Assembly (NCBI RefSeq): GCF_050948175.1
Contig: NW_027490218.1
Location: forward strand, 248,001-312,000
DNA from: Xylocopa sonorina
Lineage: Eukaryota > Arthropoda > Insecta > Hymenoptera > Apidae
Length of the DNA: 64,000 bases
Direction of reading: 5' to 3'
The notes beneath the pieces are model-generated. The model was not told the origin of the DNA, made no database searches, and worked only from the letters and a program-made list of their open reading frames with translations. Position 1 is the stretch's first letter. The number at the start of each line of letters is the position of its first letter. Below, piece after piece: positions 28,101-40,982 of this stretch. The translations under genes were made by a program, and so were the position numbers.

Positions 28101-30075
28101 AGAACTCCATTGTTACGATGCGTAGACATATGCAAACGTTATTTCCTAGCAAGGAAGTGTCGCATTTACATTCTTTTGAAGTTAATACGAGGTATACATG
28201 ACACTTCGCAATGAATATTATATCTTGTCATGAAACATAGTAGTGAGATGCGATATCGCGTTTTAAGAAGCATTAGAACTCTATTGCTACGATACGTAGA
28301 CATCTGCAAACGCTATTTCCTGGCATGGAAGTGTCGCATTTACATTCTTTTTAAGTGAATACGAGGTATAGATAACACTCTACAATGAAAATTATACCTT
28401 ATCAAGAAACATAGGAATGAAATGCGACATCTCGTTTTAAGAAGCATTAGTACCCTATTACTACGATATGTAGACATCTACAAACGCTATTTCCTAGCAT
28501 GCAAGTGTCGCATTTACATTCTTTTGAAGTGAATACGAGGTATGCATGACACTTCGCAATGAATATTATATCATATCATGAAACATAGTAGTGAGATGCG
28601 ATATCGCGTTTTAAGAAGCATTAGAAATTTATTGCTACGATACGTAGACATCTGCTAAAGCTACTTCCTAGCATGGAAGTGTCGCATTTACATTCTCTTG
28701 AAGTTAATACGAGGTATACATGACACTTCGCAATGAATATTATATCTTATCATGAAACATAGAAGTGAGATGCGATATCGCGTTTTAAGAAGCATTAGAA
28801 CTCTATTGCTACGATACGTAGACGTCTGCAAACGCTATTTCCTAGCATGGAAGTGCCGCATTTACATTCTTTTGAAGTGAATGCGAGGTACACATGACAC
28901 TTCGCAATGAATATTATATGTTATCATGAAACATAGAAATGAAATGCGATATCGCGATTTAAGAAACACTAGAACTCTGTTGCTACGATGCGTAGACATC
29001 TGCAAATGTTATTTCCTAGCAAGGAAGTGTCGCATTTACATTCTTTTGACGTGAATACGAGGTAAACATAACATTCCACAATGAATATTACACCTTATTA
29101 CGAAATATACAAATGAAATGCGTCTTCTCATTTTAAGAAGCATTAGAACTCTATTGCTACGATACGTAGACATGTGCAAACGCTATTTCCTAGCATGGAA
29201 GTGCCGCATTTACATTCTTTTGAAGATAATACGAGGTATACATAACACTTCGCAATGAATATTATATCTTATCATGAAACATAGAAGTGAGATGCGATAT
29301 CGCGTTTTAAGAAGCATTAGAACTCTATTGCTACGATACGTAGACATCTGCAAACGCTATTTCCTAGCATGGAAGTGTCGCATTTACATTCTTTTGAAGT
29401 GAATACGAGGTATACATAACACTCTACAATGAATATTATATCTTATCACGTAACATAGGAATGAAATGCGACATCTCGTTTTAAGAAGCATTAGTACTCT
29501 ATTGCTACGATACGTAGACATCTGCAAACGCTATTTCCTAGCATGGAAGTGCCGCATTTACATTCTTTTGAAGTGAATACGAGGTATACATGACACTTCG
29601 CAATGAATATTATATCTTATCATGAATCTTAGAAGTGAGATGCGATATCGCGTTTTAAGAAGCATTAGAACTCTAGAACTACGATACGTAGAACCCTGCA
29701 AACGCTATTTCCAAGCATGGAAGTTTCGCGTTTACATGCTTTTGAAGTGAATACGATGTATACATAGCACTCTACAATGAATATTATATCTTATCACGAA
29801 ACATAGGAATGAAATGCGACATCTCGTTTTAAGAAGCATTAGAACCGTATTGCTACGATACGTAGACATCTGCAAACGCTATTTCCTTGCATGTAAGTGT
29901 CGCATTTACATTCTTTTGAAGTGAATACGAGGTATACATGACACTTCGCAATGAATATTATATCTTATCATGAAACATAGAAGTGAGATGCGATATCGCG
30001 TTTTAAGAAGCATTAGAACTCTATTGCTACGATACGTAGACGTCTGCAAACGCTATTTCCTAGCATGGAAGTGCC
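22920..30075 (+). repeat. 21-monomer (3654-bp) tandem higher-order repeat, two units
   Basis: About 22920-26420 matches about 26570-30075 at a spacing of 3654 bp. Landmarks 23028/26682, 24246/27900, 25153/28807 and 26371/30025 all keep that spacing. Differences are a few single bases, such as CTATTTCCT against CTATGTCCT near 26750. The match stops at 30075, where the sequence switches to material like that after 19633. Such high identity over 3.5 kb points to a very recent event. Confidence 0.88.
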
Positions 30076-33000
30076 GCATTTACGTTCTTCTGAAGATAAT
30101 ACGAGGTATACATAACACTTCGCAATGGATACCATATCTTATCATGAAACACAGAAGTGAGATGCGATATCGCGTTTTAGGAAGCATTAGAACTCTATTG
30201 TTACGATGCGTAGACATATGCAAACGTTATTTCCTAGCAAGGAAGTGTCGCATTTACATTCTTTTGAAGTTAATACGAGGTATACATGACACTTCGCAAT
30301 GAATATTATATCTTATCATGAAACATAGTAGTGAGATGCGATATCGCGTTTTAAGAAGCATTAGAACTCTATTGCTACGATACGTAGACATCTGCAAACG
30401 CTATTTCCTGGCATGGAAGTGCCGCATTTACATTCTTTTGAAGTGAATACGAGGTATACTTGACACTTCGCAATGAATATTATATGTTATCATGAAACAT
30501 AGAAATGAAATACGACATCTCGTTTTAAGAAGCATTAGAAATCTATTGCTACGGAACGTAGACATCTGCAAACGCTATTTCCTAGCATGCAAGTGTCGCA
30601 TTTACATTCTTTTGAAGTGAATACGAGGTATGCATAACACTCCATAATGAATATTATATCGTATCATGAAACATAGCAGTGAGATGCGATATCGCGTTTT
30701 AAGAAGCATTAGAACTCTACTACTACGATACGTAAACATCTGCAAACGCTATTACCTAGCTTGGAAATGCCGCATTTACATTCTTTTGAAGTTAATACGA
30801 GGTATACATGACACTTCGCAATGAATATTATATCTTATCTCGAAACATAGATGTGAGATGCGATATCGCGAATTAAGAAGCACTAGAACTCTATTGCTAT
30901 GATGCGTAGACATCTGCAAATGTTATTTCCTAGCAAGGAAGTGTCGCATTTACATTCTTTTGACGTGAATACGGGGTAAACATAACATTCCACAATGAAT
31001 ATTTCACCTTATTACGAAATGTACAAATGAAATGCGACTTCTCATTTTAAGAAGCATTAGAACTCTATTGCTACGTTACGTAGACATCTGCAAACCCTAT
31101 TTCCTAGCATGGAAGTGCCGCATTTACGTTCTTCTGAAGATAATACGAGGTATACATAACACTTCGCAATGGATACCATATCTTATCATGAAACATAGAA
31201 GTGAGATGCGATATCGCGTTTTAGGAAGCATTAGAACTCTATTGTTACGATGCGTAGACATCTGCAAAAGTTACTTCCTAGCAAGGAAGTGTCGCATTTA
31301 CATTCTTTTGAAGTGCATACGAGGTATACATAACATTCCACAATGAATATTATATCTTATTACGAAACATAGAAATGAAATACGACTTCTCATTTTAAGA
31401 AGCATTAGAACTCTATTGCTACGATACGTAGACATCTGCAAACGCTATTTCCTAGCATGGAAGTGTCGCATTTACATTCTTTTTAAGTGAAAACGAGGTA
31501 TAGATAACACTCTACAATGAAAATTATACCTTATCACGAAACATAGGAATGAAATGCGACATCTCGTTTTAAGAAGCATTAGTACCCTATTGCTATGATT
31601 CGTAGACATCTACAAACGCTATTTCCTAGCATGCAAGTGTCGCATTTACATTCTTTTGAAGTGAATACGAGGTATACATAACACTCCATAATGAATATTA
31701 TATCTTATCATGAAACATAGCAGTGAGATGCGATATCGCGTTTTAAGAAGCATTAGATCTCTACTACTACGATACGTAAACATCTGCAAACGCTATTACC
31801 TAGCTTGGAAATGCCGCATTTACATTCTTTTGAAGTTAATACGAGGTATACATGACACTTCGCAATGAATATTATATCTTATCTCGAAACATAGATGTGA
31901 GATGCGATATCGCGAATTAAGAAGCACTAGAACTCTATTGCTATGATGCGTAGACACCTGCAAATGTTATTTCCTAGCAAGGAAGTGTCGCATTTACATT
32001 CTTTTGACGTGAATACGGGGTAAACATAACATTCCACAATGAATATTACACCTTATTACGAAATATACAAATGAAATGCGACTTCTCATTTTAAGAAGCA
32101 TTAGAACTCTATTGCTACGTTACGTAGACATCTGCAAACCCTATTTCCTAGCATGGAAGTGCCGCATTTACGTTCTTCCGAAGACAATACGAGGTATACA
32201 TAACACTTCGCAATGGATACCATATCTTATCATGAAACATAGAAGTGAGATGCGGTATCGCGTTTTAGGCAGCATTAGAACTCCATTGTTACGATGCGTA
32301 GACATATGCAAACGTTATTTCCTAGCAAGGAAGTGTCGCATTTACATTCTTTTGAAGTTAATACGAGGTATACATGACACTTCGCAATGAATATTATATC
32401 TTGTCATGAAACATAGTAGTGAGATGCGATATCGCGTTTTAAGAAGCATTAGAACTCTATTGCTACGATACGTAGACATCTGCAAACGCTATTTCCTGGC
32501 ATGGAAGTGTCGCATTTACATTCTTTTTAAGTGAATACGAGGTATAGATAACACTCTACAATGAAAATTATACCTTATCAAGAAACATAGGAATGAAATG
32601 CGACATCTCGTTTTAAGAAGCATTAGTACCCTATTACTACGATATGTAGACATCTACAAACGCTATTTCCTAGCATGCAAGTGTCGCATTTACATTCCTT
32701 TGAAGTGAATACGAGGTATGCATGACACTTCGCAATGAATATTATATCTTATCATGAAACATAGTAGTGAGATGCGATATCGCGTTTTAAGAAGCATTAG
32801 AACTTTATTGCTACGATACGTAGACATCTGCTAAAGCTACTTCCTAGCATGGAAGTGTCGCATTTACATTCTCTTGAAGTTAATACGAGGTATACATGAC
32901 ACTTCGCAATGAATATTATATCTTATCATGAAACATAGAAGTGAGATGCGATATCGCGTTTTAAGAAGCATTAGAACTCTATTGCTACGATACGTAGACG

Positions 33001-33756
33001 TCTGCAAACGCTATTTCCTAGCATGGAAGTGCCGCATTTACATTCTTTTGAAGTGAATGCGAGGTACACATGACACTTCGCAATGAATATTATATGTTAT
33101 CATGAAACATAGAAATGAAATGCGATATCGCGATTTAAGAAGCACTAGAACTCTGTTGCTACGATGCGTAGACATCTGCAAATGTTATTTCCTAGCAAGG
33201 AAGTGTCGCATTTACATTCTTTTGACGTGAATACGAGGTAAACATAACATTCCACAATGAATATTACACCTTATTACGAAATATACAAATGAAATGCGAC
33301 TTCTCATTTTAAGAAGCATTAGAACTCTATTGCTACGATACGTAGACATGTGCAAACGCTATTTCCTAGCATGGAAGTGCCGCATTTACATTCTTTTGAA
33401 GATAATACGAGGTATACATAACACTTCGCAATGAATATTATATCTTATCATGAAACATAGAAGTGAGATGCGATATCGCGTTTTAAGAAGCATTAGAACT
33501 CTATTGCTACGATACGTAGACATCTGCAAACGCTATTTCCTAGCATGGAAGTGTCGCATTTACATTCTTTTGAAGTGAATACGAGGTATACATAACACTC
33601 TACAATGAATATTATATCTTATCACGTAACATAGGAATGAAATGCGACATCTCGTTTTAAGAAGCATTAGTACTCTATTGCTACGATACGTAGACATCTG
33701 CAAACGCTATTTCCTAGCATGGAAGTGCCGCATTTACATTCTTTTGAAGTGAATAC
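30073..33756 (+). repeat. Mosaic higher-order block built from two older segments
   Basis: 30073-31620 matches 19633-21180 at a spacing of 10440 bp (60 monomers). 31632-33756 matches 27456-29580 at a spacing of 4176 bp (24 monomers). Both switches keep the monomer register. The block ends near 33760, where higher-order order is lost. Confidence 0.85.
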
Positions 33757-33759
33757 GAG

Positions 33760-36700
33760 GTATACATGTCACGTCGCAATGAATATTATATCTTATCACG
33801 AAACATATAAATGAGATGCGATATCGCGTTTTGAGAAGCATCAGATCCCTATTGCCTCGATGCGCAGATATCTGCAATCGCGATTTCCTAGCAAGGAAGT
33901 GTCGCATTTACATTCGTTTGGAGTGAATACGAGGTACACATGACACTTCGCAATGAATATTATATCTTATCATGAAGCATAGAAATGAGATGCTATATCG
34001 CGTTATGAGAAGCATTAGAACTCTATTGCTCCGATACATAGACACCTGCAAACGCTATTTCCGAGCAAGGAAGATTCGCATTTACATTCTTTTGAAGTGA
34101 ATACGAGGTATACATGACACTTCCCAATGAATATTATACCTTAGCGCGAAACATATATATCTGATGCGATATCGCGATTTAAGTAACATTAGAACCCTGT
34201 TTCTACGATACGTAGGCAGCTCCAAACGCTATTTCCTAGCAAGGAATAGTCGCATTTACATTCTTTTGAAGTGAATACGAGGTATACATGACACTTCGTA
34301 ATGAGTATTATATCTTATCATGAAACATAGAAGAGAGATGCGATATCGCGTTTTAAGAAGCATTAGTACTCTATGGCCTCGATGCGGAGACATCTGCAAA
34401 CGCTATTTCCTAGCATGGAAGTGTCGCACTTACATTCTTTTGAAGTGAATACGAAGTATACATGACACTTCGCAATGAATATTATATCTTATCACGAAAC
34501 ATATAAATGAGATGCGATATCGCGATTTAAGTAGCATTAGAGCGCTATTGCTACGATACGTAGACATCTGCAAACTCTATTTCCTAGAAAGCAATAGTCG
34601 CATTTACATTCTTTTGAAGTGAATACGAGGTATACATGACATTTCGCAATGAATATTATATCTTATCACGAAACGTATAAATGCGATGCGTTATCGCGAT
34701 CTAAGTAGCATTAGAACTCTATTGCTACGATAGGGAGGCATCTGCAAACGCTATTTCCTAGCAAGGTATAGTCGCATTTACATTCTTTTGAAGTGAATAC
34801 GAGGTATAAGTGACACTTCGCAATGAATAATGGATCTTATTATGAAACATAGAAATGTGATGCGATATCGTGTTTTAAGAAGCTTTAGAACTCTATTGCT
34901 ACGATACGTAGACATCTGCGAACGCTATTTCCTAGGATGGAAACGTCGCATTTACATACTATTGAAGTGAATACGAGGTATACATGACACTTCGCAATGA
35001 ATATTATATCTCATCACGAAACATATAAATGAAATACGATATCGCGATCTAAGAAGCATCAGAACACCAATGCTACGATACGTAGACATCTGCAAACGCT
35101 ACTTCCTAGCATGGAAGTGTCGCATTTACATTCGTTTGAAGTGAATACGAGGTGTACGTGACATTTCGCAATGAATATTACATCTTATCACGAAACATAG
35201 AAATGAGATGCGATATCGCGATTTAAGTAGCATTAGAATTCTATTCCTACGATACGTAGACATCTGAATACGCTATTTCCTGGGAAGGAATAGTCGCATT
35301 TACATTCTGTTGAAGTGAATACGAGGTATACATGACACATCGCAATGAATATTATATTTCATCACGAAACATATAAATGAGATGCGATATTGCGATTTAA
35401 GAAGCATTAGGACTCTATGGCCTCGATGCGGAGACATCTGCAAACGCTATTTCCTAGCATGGAAGTGTCGCACTTACATTCTTTTGAAGTGAATACGAGG
35501 TATACATGACACTTCGCAATAAATATTGTATCTTATCATGAAACATAGGAGTGAGATGCGATATCGCGTTTTCAGAAGCATTAGAACTCTATTGCCTCGA
35601 CGCGTAGACATCTGCAGACGCTATTTCCTAGCATGGAAGTGTAGCATTTACATTCCTTTGAAGTGAATACGAGGTGTACATGACACTTCGCAATGAATAT
35701 TATATCTTATCCCGAAACATGGAAATGAGATGCGATATGGCTTTTTGAGAAGCATTAGAACGATATTGCTACGATACGTAGACACCTGCAAACGCTATTT
35801 CCTAGCAAGGAAGATTCGCATTTACATTGTTTTGAAGTGAATACGAGGTATACATGACACTTGGTATTGTACATTATATCTTATCACGTAACATAGAAGT
35901 GAGATGCGATATCGCGTTTAAGAAGCATTAGAACACTATTGCCTCGAAGCTGAGATATCTGCAAACGCTATTTCCTAGCAAGGAATAGTCGCATTTACAT
36001 TCTTTTGAAGTGAATACGAGGTATGCATGACACTTCGCAATGATCATTATATCTTATCATGTAACATAGAAGTGAGATGCGATATCGCGTTTTAAGAAGC
36101 TTTAGATCCCTATTGCCTCGACTTGTAGACATCTGCAGACGCTATTTCCTAGCATGGAAGTGTCGCATTTACATTCTTCTGAAGTGAATACGAGGTGTAC
36201 ATGACACTTCGCAATGAATATAATATCTTATCACGAAACTTAGAAATGAGATGAGATATCGCGATTTAAGTAGAATTAGAACTCTATTGCTACGATACGT
36301 CGACATCTGCAAACCCTATTTCCTAGCAAGGGAGATTCGCATTTACATTTTTTTGAAGTGAATACGAGGTATACATGACACTTCACAATGAACATTATAT
36401 CTTATCATGAAACATAGAAGTGAGACGCGATATCGCGTTTTAAGAAGCATTAGAACTCTATTGCCTCGATGCGTAGACATCTGCAATCGCTATTTCCTAG
36501 CATGTAAGTGTCGCTTTTACATTCCTTTGAAGTGAGTACGAAGTATACGTGGCACTTCGCAATGAATCTTATATCTTATCATGAAACATAGAAATGAGAT
36601 GCGATATCGCGATTTAAAAAGCATTAGAAATCTATTGCTCCGATACGTAGATATCTGCAAACGCTATTTAATGGCAAGGAAGTGTTGCATTTACATTCAT

Positions 36701-39700
36701 TTGAAGTATAGATGAGGAGTACATAACACTTCGCAACGAATCTTAGATCTTATCATGAGGCATAGAAATGAGACCCGATATCGCGTTTTAAGAAGCATTA
36801 GAACTCTATTGCTTGGATACGTAGACATGTGCAAACGCTATTTCCTAGCAAGGAAGTGTCGCATTTACATTCCGTTGAAGTGAAAACTAGGTATACATGA
36901 CACTTCGCAATGAATATTTTATCTCATCATGAAACATAGAAACGTAATGCGACATCTCGTTTTAAGAAGCATTAGAACTCTATTTTTTCGATACGTAGTC
37001 ATCTGGAAACGCTATTTCCCAGCAAGGAAGTGTCGCATTTACATTCTTTTGATGTGAATACGAGGTATACATGACACTTCGCAATGAATATTATATCTTA
37101 TCATGAAACATAGAAATGAGATGTGATATCTCGTTTTAGGAAGCATTATAACTCTATTGCTACGATACGTAGACATCTGCAAACGCTATTTCCTAGCATG
37201 GAAGTGTCGCATTTACATTCTTGTGAAGTGAATACGAGGTATACATGACACGTCGCAATGAATATTATATCTTATCATGAAACATAGAAATGAGATGCGA
37301 TATCTCGATATAAGAAGCATTAGAACTCTATTGTTTCGATACGTAGACATCTGGAAACGCGATTTCCTAGCAAGGATGTGTCGCATTTACATTCATTAGA
37401 AGTGTAGACGAGGAGTGCATAACACTTCGCAACGAATCATATATCTTATCATGTGGCATAGAAATAAGACGCGATATCGCGTTTTAAGAAGCATTAGAAC
37501 TCTGTTGCTATGATACGTAGACATCTGCAAACGCTATTTCCTAGCAAGGATGTGTCGCATTTACATTCTTTTGAAGTGAATACGAGGTATACACGACACT
37601 TCGCAATGGATATTATATCTTATCATGAAACGTAGAAATGTGATGCGATATCGCGTTTTAAGAAGCATTTGAAATCTATTGCTTCGATACGTACACATCT
37701 GCAAACCCTATTCCCTGGCAAGGTAGAGCCGCATTTACATTCTTTTGAAGTGAATACGAGGTATACATGACAATTCGCAATGGATATTATATCTTATCAT
37801 GAAACAAAGAAATGTGATGCGATATCGCGTTTTAGGAAGCATTAGAAATCTATTGCTTCAATACGTAGACATCTGCAAACCCTATTTCCTAGCAAGGTAG
37901 AGCCGCATTTACATTCTTTTGTAGTGAATACGAGGTACACATGACACTTCTCTATGAATATTATATCTTATCATGAAACATAGAAATGAGATGCGATATC
38001 TCGATATAAGAAGCATTAGATCTCTATTGTTTCGATACGTCGACATCTGGAAACGCGATTTCCTAGCAAGGATGTGTCGCATTTGCATTCATTAGAAGTG
38101 TAGACGAGGAGTACATAACACTTCGCAACGAATCACGTATCTTATCACGAAACATAGAAATGAGATGCGATATCGCGACTTGAGAAGCACTAGAACTCTA
38201 TTGCTACGATACGTAGACATCTGTAAACGCTATTTCCTAGCAAGGAAGTGTCGCATTTACATTCCATTGAAGTGAATGCGAGGTAAACATAACACTCCAC
38301 AATGAATATTATACCTTATCATGAAACATAAAAATAAGTAGCGATATCGCGTTTTAAGAAGCATTAGAACTCTATTGCTATGATACGTATTTCATTATAT
38401 CTTATCATGAAACATAGAAATGAGATGCGATATCGGGTTTAAGAAGCATTAGAACACTATTGCCTCTGTACGTAGACATCTGCAAACGCTATTTCCTAGG
38501 AAGGAAGCGTCACACATACATTCATTTGAAGTGCATACGAGGTATACATGACACTTCGCAATGAATATTATATCTGATCATGAAACATAGAAATGAGATG
38601 CGACATCTCGTTTTAAGAAGTATTAGAACTCTATTCCTTCGATACGTGGTCACCTGGAAACGCTATTTCCTAGCACGGAAGTGTCGCATTTACATTCTTT
38701 TGAAGTGCATACGAGGTATACATGACACTTCGCAATGAATATTATATCTTATCATGAAATATAGGAATGAGGTGCGATATCGCGTTTTAGAAAGCATTAG
38801 AACACTATTGCCTCTATACGTAGACATCTGAAAACGCTATTTCCTAGGAAAGAAGAGTCGCACTTACATTCATTTGAAGTGCATACGAGGTATACATGAC
38901 ACTTCGCAATGAATATTATATCTTATCATGAAACATGGAAATGAGATGCGATATCGGGTCTTGAGGTGCACTAGAACTCTATTTCTACGATATGTAGATT
39001 TCTGGAAAGGCTATTTCCTAGCAGGGAAGTGTCGCATTTACATTCTTTTAAAGTGAATACGATGTATACCTAATTCTCCACAATGAATGTTATATCTTAT
39101 CATGAAAGGTAGAAATGAGATGCGATATCGCGTTTTAAGAAGCATGAGAACTCTATTGCTACGATACGTAGACATCTGCAAACGCTATATCCTTGCCAGG
39201 AAGTGTCGCGTTTACATTCTTTTGAAGTGAATACGAGGTATACGTAACACTCCACAATGAATATTATATCTTATCACGAAACATAGAAATGAAATGCGAC
39301 ATCTCGTTTTAAGAAGCATTAGAACTCTATTGCTACGATACGTAGACACCTGCAAACGCTATTTCCTAGCATGGAAGTGTCGCATTTGCATTCATTTGAA
39401 GTGAATACGAGGTATACATGACACTTCGCAATGAATATTATATCTGATTATGAAACACAGAAATGAGATGCGACATCGCGTTTTGAGAAGCATTAGAACC
39501 CTATTGCTTCGATACGTAGATAGCTGCAAACTCTACTTCCTAGCAAGGAAGTGCCGCATTTACATCCTTTTGATGTGAATACAAAGTATACATGACACTT
39601 CGCAATGAATATTATATCCTAACATAAAACATAGTAATGAGAAGAGACATCGCGATTTAAGAAGCATTAGAATTCTATTGCTTCGATACGGAGACATCTG

Positions 39701-40982
39701 CAAACGCTACTTGTTAGCAAGGAAGTGTCGCATTTACAACCTTTTGGAGTGAATACGTGCTATACATAACACTACACAATGAATAATATATCTTATCATG
39801 AAACATAGAAATGGGATGCGACATCTCGTTTTAAGAAGTATTAGAACCCTATTGCTACGATACGTAGACATCTGCAAACGCTACTTCCTAGCAAGGAATT
39901 GTCGCAATTACATTCTTTTGAAGCGAATACGAGGTACACATGACACTTCATAATGAATATCATATCTTATCATGAAACATAGAAGTGAGATGCGATATTG
40001 CGTTTTAAGAAGCTTTAGAACTCTATTGCTACGATACGTAGACATCTGCAAACGCTATTTCATAGCATGGAAATGCCGCATTTACATTCTTTTGAAGTTA
40101 ATTCGAGGTATACATAACATTCCACAGTGAATATTATATCTTATTACGAAACATAGAAATGAAATACGACTTCTCGTTTTAAGAACTATTAGAACTCTAT
40201 TGCTACGATACGTAGACATCTGCAAACAATATTTCCTAGCATGGAAGTGTCGCATTTACATTCTTTTGAAGTGAATACGATGAATGCATGACACTTCGCA
40301 ATGAATATTATATCTTATCATGAAACATAAAAGTGAGAAGCGATATCGCGTTTTAAGTAGCATTAGAACTCAATTGCTTCGATACGTAGATATCTGGAAA
40401 CGCTATTTCCTAGCAAGGAAGTGTCGCATTTACATTCTTTTGAACTGAATACAAGGTATACATAACACTCCACAATGAATATTATATCTTATCATGAAAC
40501 ATAGGAATGAGGAGCTATATCGCGTTTTAAGTAGCATTAGGACTCTATTGCTAATATACGTAGAAATCTGCAAACGCTATTTCCTAGCAAGGAAGTGTCG
40601 CATTTACATTCCATTGAAGTGAATACGAGGTATACTTAACAATTCGCAATTAATATTTTATCTTATCATGAAACATAGAAGTGAGATGCTATATCGCGTT
40701 TTAAGAAGCATTAGAACTCTGTTGCTGCGATACGTAGACATCTGCAATCGCTATTTCCTAGCATGTATGTGTCGCATTTACATTCTTTAGAAGTGAGTAC
40801 GAAGTATACGTGACACCCCGCAATGAATATTATATCTTATTATGAAACATAGAAATGAGATGCGATATCGCGATTTAAAAAGCATTAGAACTCTATTGCT
40901 CCGATGCGTAGGCATCTGCAAACGCTATTTAATAGCAAGGAAGTGTCGCATTTACATTCTTTTGAGGTGAATACGAGGTATC
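33760..40982 (+). repeat. Diverged flank of the forward array
   Basis: The monomers here are still about 174 bp but differ from each other much more than in the core. Variants absent from the core appear, such as GGAATAGTCGC (34245, 35290 and 35983) and CGATTTAAG in place of CGTTTTAAG. One old tetramer order survives: the variant with GACGAGGAGT lies at 36711, 37407 and 38103, exactly 696 bp (four monomers) apart. One monomer pair is fused by a deletion of about 89 bp near 38389. The array stops inside a monomer at 40982. Confidence 0.88.

Larger units (their letters stand above)
2238..40982 (+). repeat. Forward satellite array, 174-bp monomer, about 223 copies
   Basis: The monomer, counted from CGCATTTACATTC, is 174 bp. 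For example, the phase points 26247 and 26421 are one unit apart, and 2238 to 26247 spans 138 units with only 3 bp of drift. Landmarks in order are CGCATTTACATTC, ACGAGGTATACAT, CACTTCGCAATGAATATT, TCATGAAACATAG, GCGATATCGC, AGCATTAGAACTC, CTACGATACGTAG, CATCTGCAAACGC and TTCCTAGCAAGGAA. Stops occur in all frames in nearly every monomer, so it is not coding. Organisation is zoned: recent multi-kb duplications at 2.3-16 kb, higher-order repeats at about 16.8-33.8 kb, and diverged monomers from about 33.8 kb to the end. It ends abruptly inside a monomer at the non-satellite insert. A centromeric role is plausible but unproven. Confidence 0.98.

Noticed and set aside
9980..32390. Repeated 104- to 110-codon open frames in the forward array, and similar minus-strand frames of 79-127 codons
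   Set aside because: They are satellite: 174 bp is 58 codons, so a frame runs through two monomers wherever one stop is mutated. Stops occur in nearly every monomer, and the frames start and end at the same monomer positions.
2238..40982. CRISPR-like regular repeats
   Set aside because: The whole 174-bp unit repeats with no unique spacers; this is tandem satellite in a eukaryotic context.
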